Positions 8,032-15,933 of a DNA stretch of 57,326 nucleotides are shown in pieces. The notes beneath the pieces were generated by a model. The model was not told where the DNA came from and searched no databases. It saw only the letters and a program-made list of their open reading frames with translations. Each line of letters begins with the position of its first letter. Positions within the stretch are counted from its first letter, which is position 1. Source of the stretch: CAYXLI01 sp964464925. GTDB taxonomy: Bacteria > Acidobacteriota > Terriglobia > Bryobacterales > Bryobacteraceae. Location: assembly GCA_964464925.1 (NCBI GenBank), contig CAYXLI010000035.1, positions 1-57,326 of the forward strand, in the 5' to 3' direction. The position numbers and the translations under genes were made by a program.

Positions 8032-8631
8032 CTAGAGCCCGCTGCGCTTCACCGCGTAATCAATCGCCGCAGCGGGCACTTCGAATTTCGCCATGCCCTT
8101 GTTGCCCATGTAGCCGATGTCTTTGATTCCGATTGGGCTCGTGTAGAAGCCGTCCATCACCATTTTGCGAGCCCAATCGAAGAATCGTATGCCCGCCGCA
8201 TTATCCGGACTGTCGTTCTTGCGATATGCAATCACATCCAGCAGCGCCGTTTGCTGCTCCGGCTTCGAGTCGATCCACGTCGTTCCGTACTGCTTCATCA
8301 TCTGGTGATCCATCCACCCGATCCCGCCTGTATAGATGGCGGCCAATTCCGGATTTTGACTGCACAACAGATCGATATACTGCGGAGCTCCCGCCTCCAC
8401 GGCGCCTTTCGACACCTCATCGGCGGGAATGATCAGATCCGCAAGCCTGGTCAACGTCTTATATTCATGGTCATTCAGCAGCTTCGGCTTGTATACACCG
8501 CCTGTAGTCTTCGCATCGTCTGCGGCCATATGATGCACGTGCTGCGCGGACGCAGTGTCGAGGCTGCCTACAGCCGCGGCGAGCGCGACGTTGCGCAACA
8601 AATCGCGGCGGGAAACGGATTCGCTAGACAT
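8032..8631 (-). CDS. Gluconate 2-dehydrogenase subunit 3 family protein (Tat-exported)
   Basis: A 199-residue protein with a Tat leader (S-R-R-D-L-L-R at 7-13, hydrophobic part 15-29). The mature region carries the Leu-Thr-Arg-Leu-Ala-Asp-Leu-Ile-Ile-Pro-Ala-Asp motif of the small subunit of membrane-bound GMC sugar/alcohol dehydrogenases. The subunit helps export and stabilise the flavoprotein, which lacks a leader of its own. Its ATG overlaps the last codons of the upstream GMC gene by 8 bp, so the two are translationally coupled. The cytochrome c subunit found in some such complexes is not encoded nearby. Confidence 0.88.
   Translation of the reverse strand: MSSESVSRRDLLRNVALAAAVGSLDTASAQHVHHMAADDAKTTGGVYKPKLLNDHEYKTLTRLADLIIPADEVSKGAVEAGAPQYIDLLCSQNPELAAIYTGGIGWMDHQMMKQYGTTWIDSKPEQQTALLDVIAYRKNDSPDNAAGIRFFDWARKMVMDGFYTSPIGIKDIGYMGNKGMAKFEVPAAAIDYAVKRSGL
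8037..8077. repeat. 10-bp inverted repeat between convergent genes
   Basis: GCCCGCTGCG (8037-8046) and CGCAGCGGGC (8068-8077) are perfect complements with a 21-nt spacer. The repeat starts 7 bp past the peptidase stop and lies in the 3' end of the opposing gene. No T-run follows on either strand, so it is only a weak terminator candidate. Confidence 0.4.
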
Positions 8632-10336
8632 TGCCTTTTTTCATCTCCTCTGCCAGATATTCAGCCGCCCTCCATGCCAGCGCACATATGGTCAGCGTCG
8701 GGTTCTTGTCCGGATTGCTGACGAACGGCGCCGCATCGGCAACGAACAGGTTCTTCACATCGTGCGCCTGGTTGTACTTGTTCAGCGCGGAGGTCTTCGG
8801 ATCATTGCCCATACGAACCGTTCCGAGCTCGTGAATAATGGAGCCCCCGACCGAGATCCCCTCGCCCTCGCGTTCCGGATTGCGCAGTCCTAGCACCTTG
8901 CCGCCCATCGTCTCAATGATCGAGGCGAAGGTGTCGTGCATGTGCTTCACCTGCTTGGTCTCGTAATCGGCCCATTTCCAATGGAAGCGCAGCACCGGGA
9001 TGCCCCATTTGTCCGTCACCGTCGGATCGATTTCGCAGAAACTGCCTTCGTTCGGGATCATTTCGCCGCGGCCCGATAACCCCACCGTGCACCCATAAGA
9101 TTGCCGCACGGCCTTCTTCAGATTCCCTCCGTAGCCTTCCGCGGTCCGCGCCACGCCATGGAACGAACCGACCGACGGCATCCCGTAGCCGCCGCCGATC
9201 TCCACGTGATAGCCGCGTGGGAAGTCCTTGTTCGGCTTGTCCCATTCCCACCACGGGATATACACGTGCATGCCGCCGATGCCATCGCAATCATGCTTCT
9301 GCATGCCTTCGAGCGCCGGAATATATCCGGTCAATCCATAGCCGGTGCTGTCGGTCAGATACCGGCCGACCACGCCGGACGAATTCGCCAACCCGTTGGT
9401 GTGCCCAGGCCCGCGCGAGTTCAACAGCAGCCGGGCAGATTCACACGCACTCGCCGCCAGCACCACCGTGCGGCACTTGATCTGCTGCTCTGTGCGCGTG
9501 GTCTTGTCTACGTACGATACGGCCTTCACCTTCCCGTTTCCGTCCGTGATCAACTCGCGTGCCATGGAGTTCGGGAAGATCTTTAGCCGGCCGCTTTTCA
9601 TCGCCGGAAAGATCTGCACCTGGCTCGACGAGTAGTTCGATGCCGTCACACAACCTCGTCCGCACTGCCCGCAATAATGGCAAGCCGGCCGGCCGTTCAG
9701 CGGCTGGGTCAGCATAGCCATGCGCGACGGAATGCATGGTATTTTTAACCGGTCGCACGCCTTCTTCACAAGAACTTCGTGTACCCGCGGAGGAGGCGGC
9801 GGCTGAAACACGCCATCGGGAGCGCTCCGGATGCCTTCCTTCGTCCCCGTTATTCCTATGAACGCTTCGGCTTTGTCGTAGTAGGGAGCGATATCTTGAT
9901 AACTGATTGGCCAGTCGGTACCGAGCCCGTCGCGCGAATACGGCGTGAAATCATAATCTGCGAATCGCAGTGAAATCCGGCCGTAGTGATTCGTTCGTCC
10001 GCCCATAATCCGGGAGCGAAACCAGGTGAACTTGCTGCCAGGCGCCACCGTGTATGGCTCGCCTTCGATTTCCCAGTAGCCGTTCGGTGCAAGGAAGTAT
10101 CCGAAAGCCTTGCCCTTCCCGAAGTAAACCTTGCCGCCTTCTTCCGCGCCGCGATGATCCAACTGGTAGGGCCACATGTGTTCCTTGTAGTCCTTGGCGG
10201 GATTCAACATCGGACCAGCTTCCAAAAGAGCTACGTTCACTCCGAGATCGGTGAGAACCTTGACCATTGTTCCGCCACCGGCTCCTGAACCAATGACGAC
10301 GACATCGTATACGGGACTGCTGCGTACGACTTGCAT
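8624..10336 (-). CDS. GMC-family FAD oxidoreductase (catalytic subunit)
   Basis: A 570-residue glucose-methanol-choline oxidoreductase. The N-terminal Rossmann motif GSGAGGG (about 16-22) binds FAD, and a middle segment CHYCGQCGRGC is typical of the gluconate/sorbose dehydrogenase branch. The C-terminal block containing Gly-Thr-Val-Arg-Met-Gly and the Asn-Pro-Thr-Leu-Thr-Ile end are present. It should oxidise a sugar or alcohol in the periplasm and pass electrons to a quinone or cytochrome. It has no leader and is presumably carried out with the Tat-exported subunit 3 encoded immediately downstream (8-bp overlap). The substrate cannot be told. Confidence 0.9.
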   Translation of the reverse strand: MQVVRSSPVYDVVVIGSGAGGGTMVKVLTDLGVNVALLEAGPMLNPAKDYKEHMWPYQLDHRGAEEGGKVYFGKGKAFGYFLAPNGYWEIEGEPYTVAPGSKFTWFRSRIMGGRTNHYGRISLRFADYDFTPYSRDGLGTDWPISYQDIAPYYDKAEAFIGITGTKEGIRSAPDGVFQPPPPPRVHEVLVKKACDRLKIPCIPSRMAMLTQPLNGRPACHYCGQCGRGCVTASNYSSSQVQIFPAMKSGRLKIFPNSMARELITDGNGKVKAVSYVDKTTRTEQQIKCRTVVLAASACESARLLLNSRGPGHTNGLANSSGVVGRYLTDSTGYGLTGYIPALEGMQKHDCDGIGGMHVYIPWWEWDKPNKDFPRGYHVEIGGGYGMPSVGSFHGVARTAEGYGGNLKKAVRQSYGCTVGLSGRGEMIPNEGSFCEIDPTVTDKWGIPVLRFHWKWADYETKQVKHMHDTFASIIETMGGKVLGLRNPEREGEGISVGGSIIHELGTVRMGNDPKTSALNKYNQAHDVKNLFVADAAPFVSNPDKNPTLTICALAWRAAEYLAEEMKKGNV

Positions 10337-10482
10337 AGAGTTGCCACCAGCTTATCTCATTCGCAGCGCACCCCACTATGAAGTGTGTACCGTATATACC
10401 TTCCCTTTTTCATCAGCGGTCTGCACTTTGCCCCGTTACACGGTGACGCAAGAAACCGCAAACATTTTCGCTCCTACGTGTT

Positions 10483-10491
10483 TGATATAAT
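10483..10491 (+). promoter_or_regulatory. Extended -10 promoter, leaderless DUF2934 transcript
   Basis: TGATATAAT is a consensus extended -10 element (TGnTATAAT) ending 5 nt before the ATG at 10497. The transcript would start within a base or two of the start codon, and no Shine-Dalgarno is present. Confidence 0.6.
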
Positions 10492-10496
10492 TGACT

Positions 10497-10835
10497 ATGC
10501 CTAAACGCAAGACTACTCCGGAAACCGAACCTTCAGTTGGCCAGGCGGCGGATGTGACCAGCCCGAAGGCGCGCAAGAGCGCTGCATCCAAGGCGGCTCC
10601 TCACAAGCACACTCGGAAATCCTCAAAGAGCATGGAAGTGGAAATGGACACGCCGGCCGCTGTAGCTGCCGCAGTCACTCCCGTTCAGGAAACTGTACAA
10701 ACACCGGCGCGCGTTGTCGCACGCGAGGAAATCGCCCGTCTGGCCTATTCGTATTGGGAAGCTCGTGGGTACCAGGGCGGATCCGCAGAAGAAGACTGGT
10801 TCCGTGCCGAACGCGAACTAACGATACTTGCGTAG
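10497..10835 (+). CDS. DUF2934 domain protein
   Basis: A 112-residue protein. The first 70 residues are Lys/Ala/Pro/Thr-rich and probably disordered. Residues about 78-110 form the DUF2934 helix pair (I-A-x-L-A-Y-S-Y-W-E, then G-G-S-A-E-E-D-W-F-x-A-E). The function of this domain is unknown; it is common in acidobacteria and proteobacteria. The 3' end overlaps the convergent lexA gene by 18 bp. An in-frame TTG two codons upstream is a less likely start. Confidence 0.85.
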   Translation: MPKRKTTPETEPSVGQAADVTSPKARKSAASKAAPHKHTRKSSKSMEVEMDTPAAVAAAVTPVQETVQTPARVVAREEIARLAYSYWEARGYQGGSAEEDWFRAERELTILA

Positions 10836-11453
10836 TACCGCCAGAACGCGGCCCTGAACTTCGAGTGCGGCCGGTTGAACGTAAATCGGCTCCATCTGCG
10901 AGTTCGCCGGCTGCAGCCGAATTCTTCCATCCGGTTCCCTGTAGAATCTCTTCAGCGTAGTCTCTGCGCCTTCCACCAGCGCGACCACGATGTCGCCATC
11001 CTTCACCGAGTCGGTGTTCTCGACCAGTACGAAGTCGCCGCTGCAAATGTGATCGTCAATCATAGAGTCGCCGCGCACTTCCAAGGCGTACGTGTTTCCG
11101 TTGCCCGCGAAGTCCGCAAATTGCAGCTTCTCTGCGGTTGAGAATGACTCCACTGGCATGCCGGCGGCAATACGGCCCAACAGCGGCACGCCGGAAACCG
11201 CGGGAGACGTGTTGTCTTTATACCGCCGGTACTCCTGCAAATACTTCGCGGACACCTCGAGCGACCTGCTCTGGTTGTAGCTGCGTTTGACGTAATGCTT
11301 CGCCTCCAGGGCAGAGACGTGCTTGTGCACCGTCGCCAGAGACGCCAAATCGAGCTTCTGCGCAATCTCCTCGTAGCTGGGGCTGTATCCGTTGCCTTCC
11401 GTAAACTCCACCAGGAAGTCGAGGACCTGTTTTTGCCGTTTTGTCAGAGCCAT
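10818..11453 (-). CDS. lexA: LexA SOS repressor / self-cleaving protease
   Basis: A 211-residue repressor. The N-terminal winged helix-turn-helix (about residues 1-65, with the S-Y-E-E-I-A recognition region) binds SOS operators. The C-terminal S24 domain has the Ala-Gly cleavage site in R-I-A-A-G-M-P, the nucleophile Ser in R-G-D-S-M and the general-base Lys in T-T-L-K-R-F. RecA-bound single-stranded DNA would trigger autocleavage and derepress DNA-repair genes. I start at Met-Ala-Leu-Thr-Lys-Arg-Gln as in homologues; in-frame ATGs at 11471 and 11477 are possible. No SOS gene is next to it, and I could not identify its operator. Confidence 0.93.
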   Translation of the reverse strand: MALTKRQKQVLDFLVEFTEGNGYSPSYEEIAQKLDLASLATVHKHVSALEAKHYVKRSYNQSRSLEVSAKYLQEYRRYKDNTSPAVSGVPLLGRIAAGMPVESFSTAEKLQFADFAGNGNTYALEVRGDSMIDDHICSGDFVLVENTDSVKDGDIVVALVEGAETTLKRFYREPDGRIRLQPANSQMEPIYVQPAALEVQGRVLAVLRKYR

Positions 11454-11475
11454 AGTTGAGAGATTCGTCATTTTC

Positions 11476-11504
11476 ATTCTTGGCGAAGAAAAGGGGAAAG
11501 TCAA
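11476..11504 (-). promoter_or_regulatory. lexA promoter
   Basis: On the minus strand TTGACT (11499-11504) and AAGAAT (11476-11481) are separated by exactly 17 bp. Predicted initiation falls near 11469, giving a leader of about 16 nt or less for the chosen start. I see no clear dyad of the E. coli or Bacillus LexA-box type. Confidence 0.6.
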
Positions 11505-11617
11505 GGAATTTTCGTGATTATCTACTGGACAAACGATTCCGGCCAATCCATGTGCAGCCCCTCGCGTGCTCAGTTCCACCCAGGTCGCGTCAGTTTTAAA
11601 ATCGTGGCAAGCGGAGC

Positions 11618-11800
11618 ATGCTTGGCGTGGCCTTCAACCTCAAACGAGCGGAGTTCGGTGTTGGCTGCCTCTTGATTGCAGCCGCATTGAGGGTGCTCTT
11701 TTTGGGAGGTTTTAGTCAATTCCGCCCGGCCGATCTGCTGATTCTCCTTGGCGCAGCGATGATCCTCCTCATGGCCTGGGGGCTCTCCAAACTCTTTTGA
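11618..11800 (+). CDS. Small two-helix membrane protein, hypothetical
   Basis: A 60-residue ORF with two hydrophobic segments (about 14-30 and 38-56) joined by a short polar loop with an Arg-Pro-Ala-Asp turn. AGCGGAG lies directly before the ATG; an in-frame GTG three codons in would have better spacing. It sits 30 bp before the aldehyde dehydrogenase gene on the same strand. The family is unknown. The membrane-like composition and position make it a plausible real gene. Confidence 0.5.
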   Translation: MLGVAFNLKRAEFGVGCLLIAAALRVLFLGGFSQFRPADLLILLGAAMILLMAWGLSKLF

Positions 11801-11830
11801 TTCAAAGCTGGCCGGGTCGACACTGTAGAT

Positions 11831-13213
11831 ATGGCAATCGCCACCATCAACCCCACCACCGGTGAGATCGTCCGTACCTTCGAAGCACTCGCGCCCGCTC
11901 AAATCGAGCAGAAACTCCTGGCCGCCGCCTCGACCTTTCACACTTATCGCCGGACGCCTTTCGCCGATCGTGCAAAGTGGCTTCAGGCTGCCGGACAAAT
12001 CCTCGACGCGGAGAAGGACCGGTTCGCGCGCATCATGACCACCGAGATGGGAAAGCCCATTCAGGCTGCGCGAGACGAAGCCGCCAAGTGCGCTACTGCC
12101 TGCCGGTTCTATGCCGAAAATGCCGAGCGTTTCCTTGCTGAAGAAGTCGTCCCGACGAATGCGGCGCGCAGTTCTGTCAGGTATCAACCCCTCGGCCCCG
12201 TACTGGCTGTCATGCCTTGGAACTTCCCGTTCTGGCAGGTCTTCCGGTTCGCCGCCCCGGCACTGATGGCTGGTAACGTCGGCCTTCTCAAGCACGCCGC
12301 CAATGTGCCGCAATGCGCGCTCGCTATCGAAGAGATATTCGCGCGCGCCGGCTTCCCTGCGGGGGCATTTCAGACGCTGCTTATTACGTCCGATCAGGTT
12401 GGAGCCGTCATTGAGGATCCGCGGGTGAAGGCAGTCACCCTCACCGGAAGCGTAGGCGCAGGCGCATCCGTCGCCGCCACCGCCGGCAAGCACATCAAGA
12501 AAACCGTTCTGGAACTCGGCGGAAGTGATCCCTTCATCGTGATGCCCTCGGCCAACCTCGAGGAGGCAGCGAAGACCGCCGTGAAAGCACGCACCATCAA
12601 CAACGGACAATCCTGCATCGCCGCCAAGCGCTTCATCGTTCACGAGCAGATCGCGGACAAATTCGAAGCCCAATTCGTCGCAGGCATGAAAGCTCTGAAG
12701 GTCGGCGATCCGATGGACGAGTCCGTCGCCATCGGCCCGCTCGCCACCGGGAGCGTATTGCGTGATATAGAAAAGCAGGTCAACGAATCGCGCGCCCGTA
12801 TCCTCACCGGAGGCAAGCGCCTTCCCCGCCCCGGCAACTTTTATGAGCCGACAGTGCTCACCTCCATCCCGCACGATTCGCCTATCTATCACGAAGAGGT
12901 GTTCGGCCCCGTCGCCATGCTCTTTCGGGTCCCGAATATTGAGGAAGCAATCCGCATAGCCAACGACACCGTCTTCGGATTGGGAGCCAGCGTCTGGACC
13001 CAAGCCCCGGCCGAGCGCGAGCGCTTCGCCGACGAGATCGAATCCGGCCAGGTTTTCTTCAACGCGATGGTCGCCTCGGACCCGCGCGTACCTTTCGGAG
13101 GCGTAAAGCAGTCCGGATATGGCCGCGAACTTAGCGAACACGGCATTCGCGAGTTCACCAATGTCAAAACGATCTGGGTCGGCGCTACTCCCGCGCAGTC
13201 GAAGTCCGAATAG
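11831..13213 (+). CDS. NAD(P)-dependent aldehyde dehydrogenase, succinate-semialdehyde type
   Basis: A 460-residue aldehyde dehydrogenase. Visible active-site residues are N131 (PWNFPF), E228 (LELGG) and the nucleophile C262 (NGQSC). The short length and the lack of the usual ~20-residue N-terminal extension fit the succinate-semialdehyde dehydrogenase (GabD/Sad-like) branch, which oxidises succinate semialdehyde to succinate in the cytoplasm. Other semialdehydes remain possible. No transaminase or decarboxylase gene is adjacent. A 523-codon antisense ORF over this gene is a compositional shadow. Confidence 0.92.
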   Translation: MAIATINPTTGEIVRTFEALAPAQIEQKLLAAASTFHTYRRTPFADRAKWLQAAGQILDAEKDRFARIMTTEMGKPIQAARDEAAKCATACRFYAENAERFLAEEVVPTNAARSSVRYQPLGPVLAVMPWNFPFWQVFRFAAPALMAGNVGLLKHAANVPQCALAIEEIFARAGFPAGAFQTLLITSDQVGAVIEDPRVKAVTLTGSVGAGASVAATAGKHIKKTVLELGGSDPFIVMPSANLEEAAKTAVKARTINNGQSCIAAKRFIVHEQIADKFEAQFVAGMKALKVGDPMDESVAIGPLATGSVLRDIEKQVNESRARILTGGKRLPRPGNFYEPTVLTSIPHDSPIYHEEVFGPVAMLFRVPNIEEAIRIANDTVFGLGASVWTQAPAERERFADEIESGQVFFNAMVASDPRVPFGGVKQSGYGRELSEHGIREFTNVKTIWVGATPAQSKSE

Positions 13214-13284
13214 TTCGTGAGTGCGGTAAAATTAGCGGAATTACACCGGAATTGGTCAAAGGATGTGTCTAAGGTTGTGCCTAA

Positions 13285-14544
13285 ATGATGTCTGCACATT
13301 CCATAACGGCGATTGGGTCTCGGCCGGCGGATGAGTTCTCTTTGCTCATCCCTGCCGGTGATGTCTCCGATCCCGAGTTGTCCATCGTGATTCCGGCGCT
13401 GAATGAGTCCATCACGATTGCGACATTTATTAAGTGGTGCAAAGCAGGACTTCAGGAAGCGGGTATTGCCGGCGAGGTCCTCATCGTCGACAGTTCAACG
13501 GACGAGACTCCGAATATCGCCGTCGCGAACGGCGCCCGCGTTCTTCGCGTGCCGAAGCGCGGCCTTGGCCGTTCATATATAGACGCGCTGCCTTATATCC
13601 GGGGAAAGTACGTCCTCTTGGGAGACGCGGACTGCACCTATGACTTCCGTCAGATCCGGCCTTTCATTGCTCATTTCCGCGATGGCTGCGAATACGTCAT
13701 GGGCTCGCGTTGGGCCGGCTCCATCGAGCCCGGATCCATGCCGCCTCTGCACCGCTATCTCGGCACGCCAGTGACCACGGCGATCCTGAATCTCATTTAC
13801 GGCACCCACTTCTCCGACATTCATTGCGGAATGCGCGGCATCACTCGAGACGCATTCTTGCGCATGGATTTACAGTCGCAATCGTGGGAATACGCGTCGG
13901 AAATGATATTGAAATCGGTCCGGATGGAGTTGCGTACGGTCGAAGTCCCGGTCCGTTTCCTCAAGGATCCGGAAGGGCGCGTCAGTCATCACAAACGCGC
14001 GGGCTGGTTCTCACCCTGGCACGCGGCATGGATCAATCTGCGCGCCATGTTCGTCAATGGCGCGGACTTTTTTCTGCTCCGCCCCGGCATTATCCTGATG
14101 TCGCTCGGCGTTCCGGTCGTGCTGGCCACCAGTACCGGCCCTTTGCGCATCGGTCCCGTGGAGATGTCTCTCTTCTGGAGCCTCCTTGGTCTCACCATGG
14201 CAGTTGTTGGCCTGCAAAGTTTCTACCTCGGTGGACTTGCTCGCGTGCTCTATGACCGCCAGGGTACAAAGACGCGCCGATGGCTCCGCCACTTTCCTTA
14301 CACGCCTTGGATTCTTACCTGCGGAGCCGTCATGCTGGCAGGCTTTGGTATGGCGGGCCCGCTGGTTCGGGACTACCTGCGCAACGGCTATCGTTTGCTC
14401 GCCGTCGGTGGATCCAGCCACATGGCCATTACGGGCCTGCTGTTGATCGTCTTCGCCTTCATGACGTTCACGTTCGTTCTGATGCTGCACGCTATTGCCT
14501 CTCACGTTCCCCATGTCTCACGAGCCCTCCAGTCCGAACGCTGA
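13285..14544 (+). CDS. Family 2 glycosyltransferase with C-terminal membrane domain (dolichol-phosphate-sugar synthase-like)
   Basis: A 419-residue protein. Residues 30-250 form a GT-A domain: a start segment L-S-I-V-I-P-A-L-N-E, and a metal-binding G-D-A-D-C-T-Y-D motif. Residues 270-415 contain four probable membrane helices. The family transfers a sugar from a nucleotide donor to a polyprenyl phosphate at the cytoplasmic membrane face. It leads a tightly packed operon with two methyltransferases and a multi-pass membrane protein, suggesting a lipid-linked glycan or glycolipid pathway. A TAAAAT hexamer at 13227-13232 may be its -10 element. Confidence 0.88.
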   Translation: MMSAHSITAIGSRPADEFSLLIPAGDVSDPELSIVIPALNESITIATFIKWCKAGLQEAGIAGEVLIVDSSTDETPNIAVANGARVLRVPKRGLGRSYIDALPYIRGKYVLLGDADCTYDFRQIRPFIAHFRDGCEYVMGSRWAGSIEPGSMPPLHRYLGTPVTTAILNLIYGTHFSDIHCGMRGITRDAFLRMDLQSQSWEYASEMILKSVRMELRTVEVPVRFLKDPEGRVSHHKRAGWFSPWHAAWINLRAMFVNGADFFLLRPGIILMSLGVPVVLATSTGPLRIGPVEMSLFWSLLGLTMAVVGLQSFYLGGLARVLYDRQGTKTRRWLRHFPYTPWILTCGAVMLAGFGMAGPLVRDYLRNGYRLLAVGGSSHMAITGLLLIVFAFMTFTFVLMLHAIASHVPHVSRALQSER

Positions 14545-15154
14545 AGCGCGCGTTCACTCCTATGGCCAGGCGGCTCCCCCGACATTCGTCGACCGCTTCG
14601 GCGTGTGGCTTTCCGGACGCCAGATCCGGCGCTTCTGTCCTGACTTCTCAGGCAAGAGAGTCGCGGATTTCGGCTGCGGATACAACGCGACCCTGCTCAG
14701 GCCGCACCTGGCCTCGGTTCGTTCGGCCTTTCTCGCCGATGTCGCGCTCGCTCCTGACCTGAAGGCGCTCGTCAACGTGAGCGCGCTGGAAGGTTATCTC
14801 CCCGCGGTCGCCGAAGCCGCGCCGGACAATGCTTTTGACGTCGTGCTCTGCACCTCCGTACTCGAACATCTCTGGGATCCTCTGGCCGCGCTCCGCCAGT
14901 TCCGCCGGGTGCTCGCGCCGGGCGGAATCGGCCTCTTCAACGTGCCTTCGTGGCGCGGCAAATGGTTTCTGGAATTCTCCGCGTTCCGGCTAGGCCTCAG
15001 CCCCGCCGGCGAGATGGATGATCACAAAATGTATTACGACGCTCGCGATCTCTGGCCTCTGCTGGTGCAAGCCGGTTTCGCGCCTCACAACATCCGCTGC
15101 TTCTCCCACAAGTTCGGATTGAACACGTTCGCCGCCTGCAAGGTGGATCGATGA
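14513..15154 (+). CDS. Class I SAM-dependent methyltransferase
   Basis: A 213-residue protein starting at Met-Ser-His-Glu, so its first 32 bp overlap the end of the glycosyltransferase gene. The SAM-binding motif I is V-A-D-F-G-C-G (about residues 47-53), followed by an acidic motif II and V-L-E-H-L before the R-V-L-A-P-G-G motif of the Methyltransf_11 family. The acceptor is unknown. Position two in a glycosyltransferase operon suggests modification of a sugar or lipid intermediate. It runs into the next gene through an ATGA overlap. Confidence 0.88.
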   Translation: MSHEPSSPNAEARVHSYGQAAPPTFVDRFGVWLSGRQIRRFCPDFSGKRVADFGCGYNATLLRPHLASVRSAFLADVALAPDLKALVNVSALEGYLPAVAEAAPDNAFDVVLCTSVLEHLWDPLAALRQFRRVLAPGGIGLFNVPSWRGKWFLEFSAFRLGLSPAGEMDDHKMYYDARDLWPLLVQAGFAPHNIRCFSHKFGLNTFAACKVDR

Positions 15155-15933
15155 CCACTCCTACAAGAGCAGATGACTGGGATCAGCACTGGAAGGAGTA
15201 TGCCAATTCGGCGGAGTTCAATCCGGCCCAGGCATACCGCCGCCGTCTCATTCTGTCCGAACTGAAACGCCTGCGGCTCGATCCCATGCGCGTGATGGAT
15301 ATCGGCAGCGGCCAGGGAGACTTCGCCGGCGCCTGCCTGGCCGCATTCCCGTCTTCGAAGCTCCTCGGCCTCGAACTGAGTGCAGCGGGCGTACAAATCG
15401 CCGAACGCAAGGTGCCCTCGGCGGAGTTTCAACAACGGGATCTTTCAGAACCCACTCATCCTCCCACGGGATACCGTGGCTGGGCCAATGCCGCTGTCTG
15501 CTCGGAGGTCCTGGAACATTGCGATGCGCCGGACGTGATTCTCCGCAATGCCTCCGAATACATGGCTCCCGGCTGCGCGCTGCTCGTGACGGTCCCTGGC
15601 GGTCCCATGTCTGCCTTCGATCGCCACATCGGCCATCGGACCCACTTTACGACGCAGAGCCTCGGCGACCTGCTGCAGCGTTCCGGATTTCAGCCCGGCT
15701 GGGTCGCCGGCGCCGGATTTCCTTTCTTCAATCTTTACCGCTCAGCCGTCATTCTGCAAGGCGACAAACTCATCGCCAAAGCCGCCGCGGCACAGGCCAG
15801 CGCACTGAGCTTCACGGATCGTCTCGCCATGCGCGTGTTCGATGGCTTGTTTCGTTTCAATCGGAACCGCGGCGCTCTGGGCTGGCAAATCGCAGCCTGC
15901 GCGCGCTTCACGGGGAAAACGGATTGCCGGTGA
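15151..15933 (+). CDS. Second class I SAM-dependent methyltransferase
   Basis: A 260-residue methyltransferase with motif I V-M-D-I-G-S-G-Q-G (about 48-56), the acidic E in L-G-L-E-L-S, and a V-L-E-H-C segment near 118. Its ATG overlaps the previous TGA, and its own TGA overlaps the GTG of the following membrane-protein gene, so three genes are translationally chained. The C-terminal 70 residues include a partly hydrophobic helix that could touch the membrane. Sequence similarity to the preceding methyltransferase is low, so recent duplication is unlikely. The substrate is unknown. Confidence 0.88.
   Translation: MTTPTRADDWDQHWKEYANSAEFNPAQAYRRRLILSELKRLRLDPMRVMDIGSGQGDFAGACLAAFPSSKLLGLELSAAGVQIAERKVPSAEFQQRDLSEPTHPPTGYRGWANAAVCSEVLEHCDAPDVILRNASEYMAPGCALLVTVPGGPMSAFDRHIGHRTHFTTQSLGDLLQRSGFQPGWVAGAGFPFFNLYRSAVILQGDKLIAKAAAAQASALSFTDRLAMRVFDGLFRFNRNRGALGWQIAACARFTGKTDCR

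Noticed and set aside
8037..8077. Perfect 10-bp inverted repeat as a strong terminator
   Set aside because: There is no T-run on either side and the spacer is long, so it is listed only as a repeat.
11570..13141. 523-codon ORF antisense to the aldehyde dehydrogenase
   Set aside because: The plus-strand gene has every catalytic motif. The antisense product has no recognisable domain and such shadows are common in GC-rich coding DNA.
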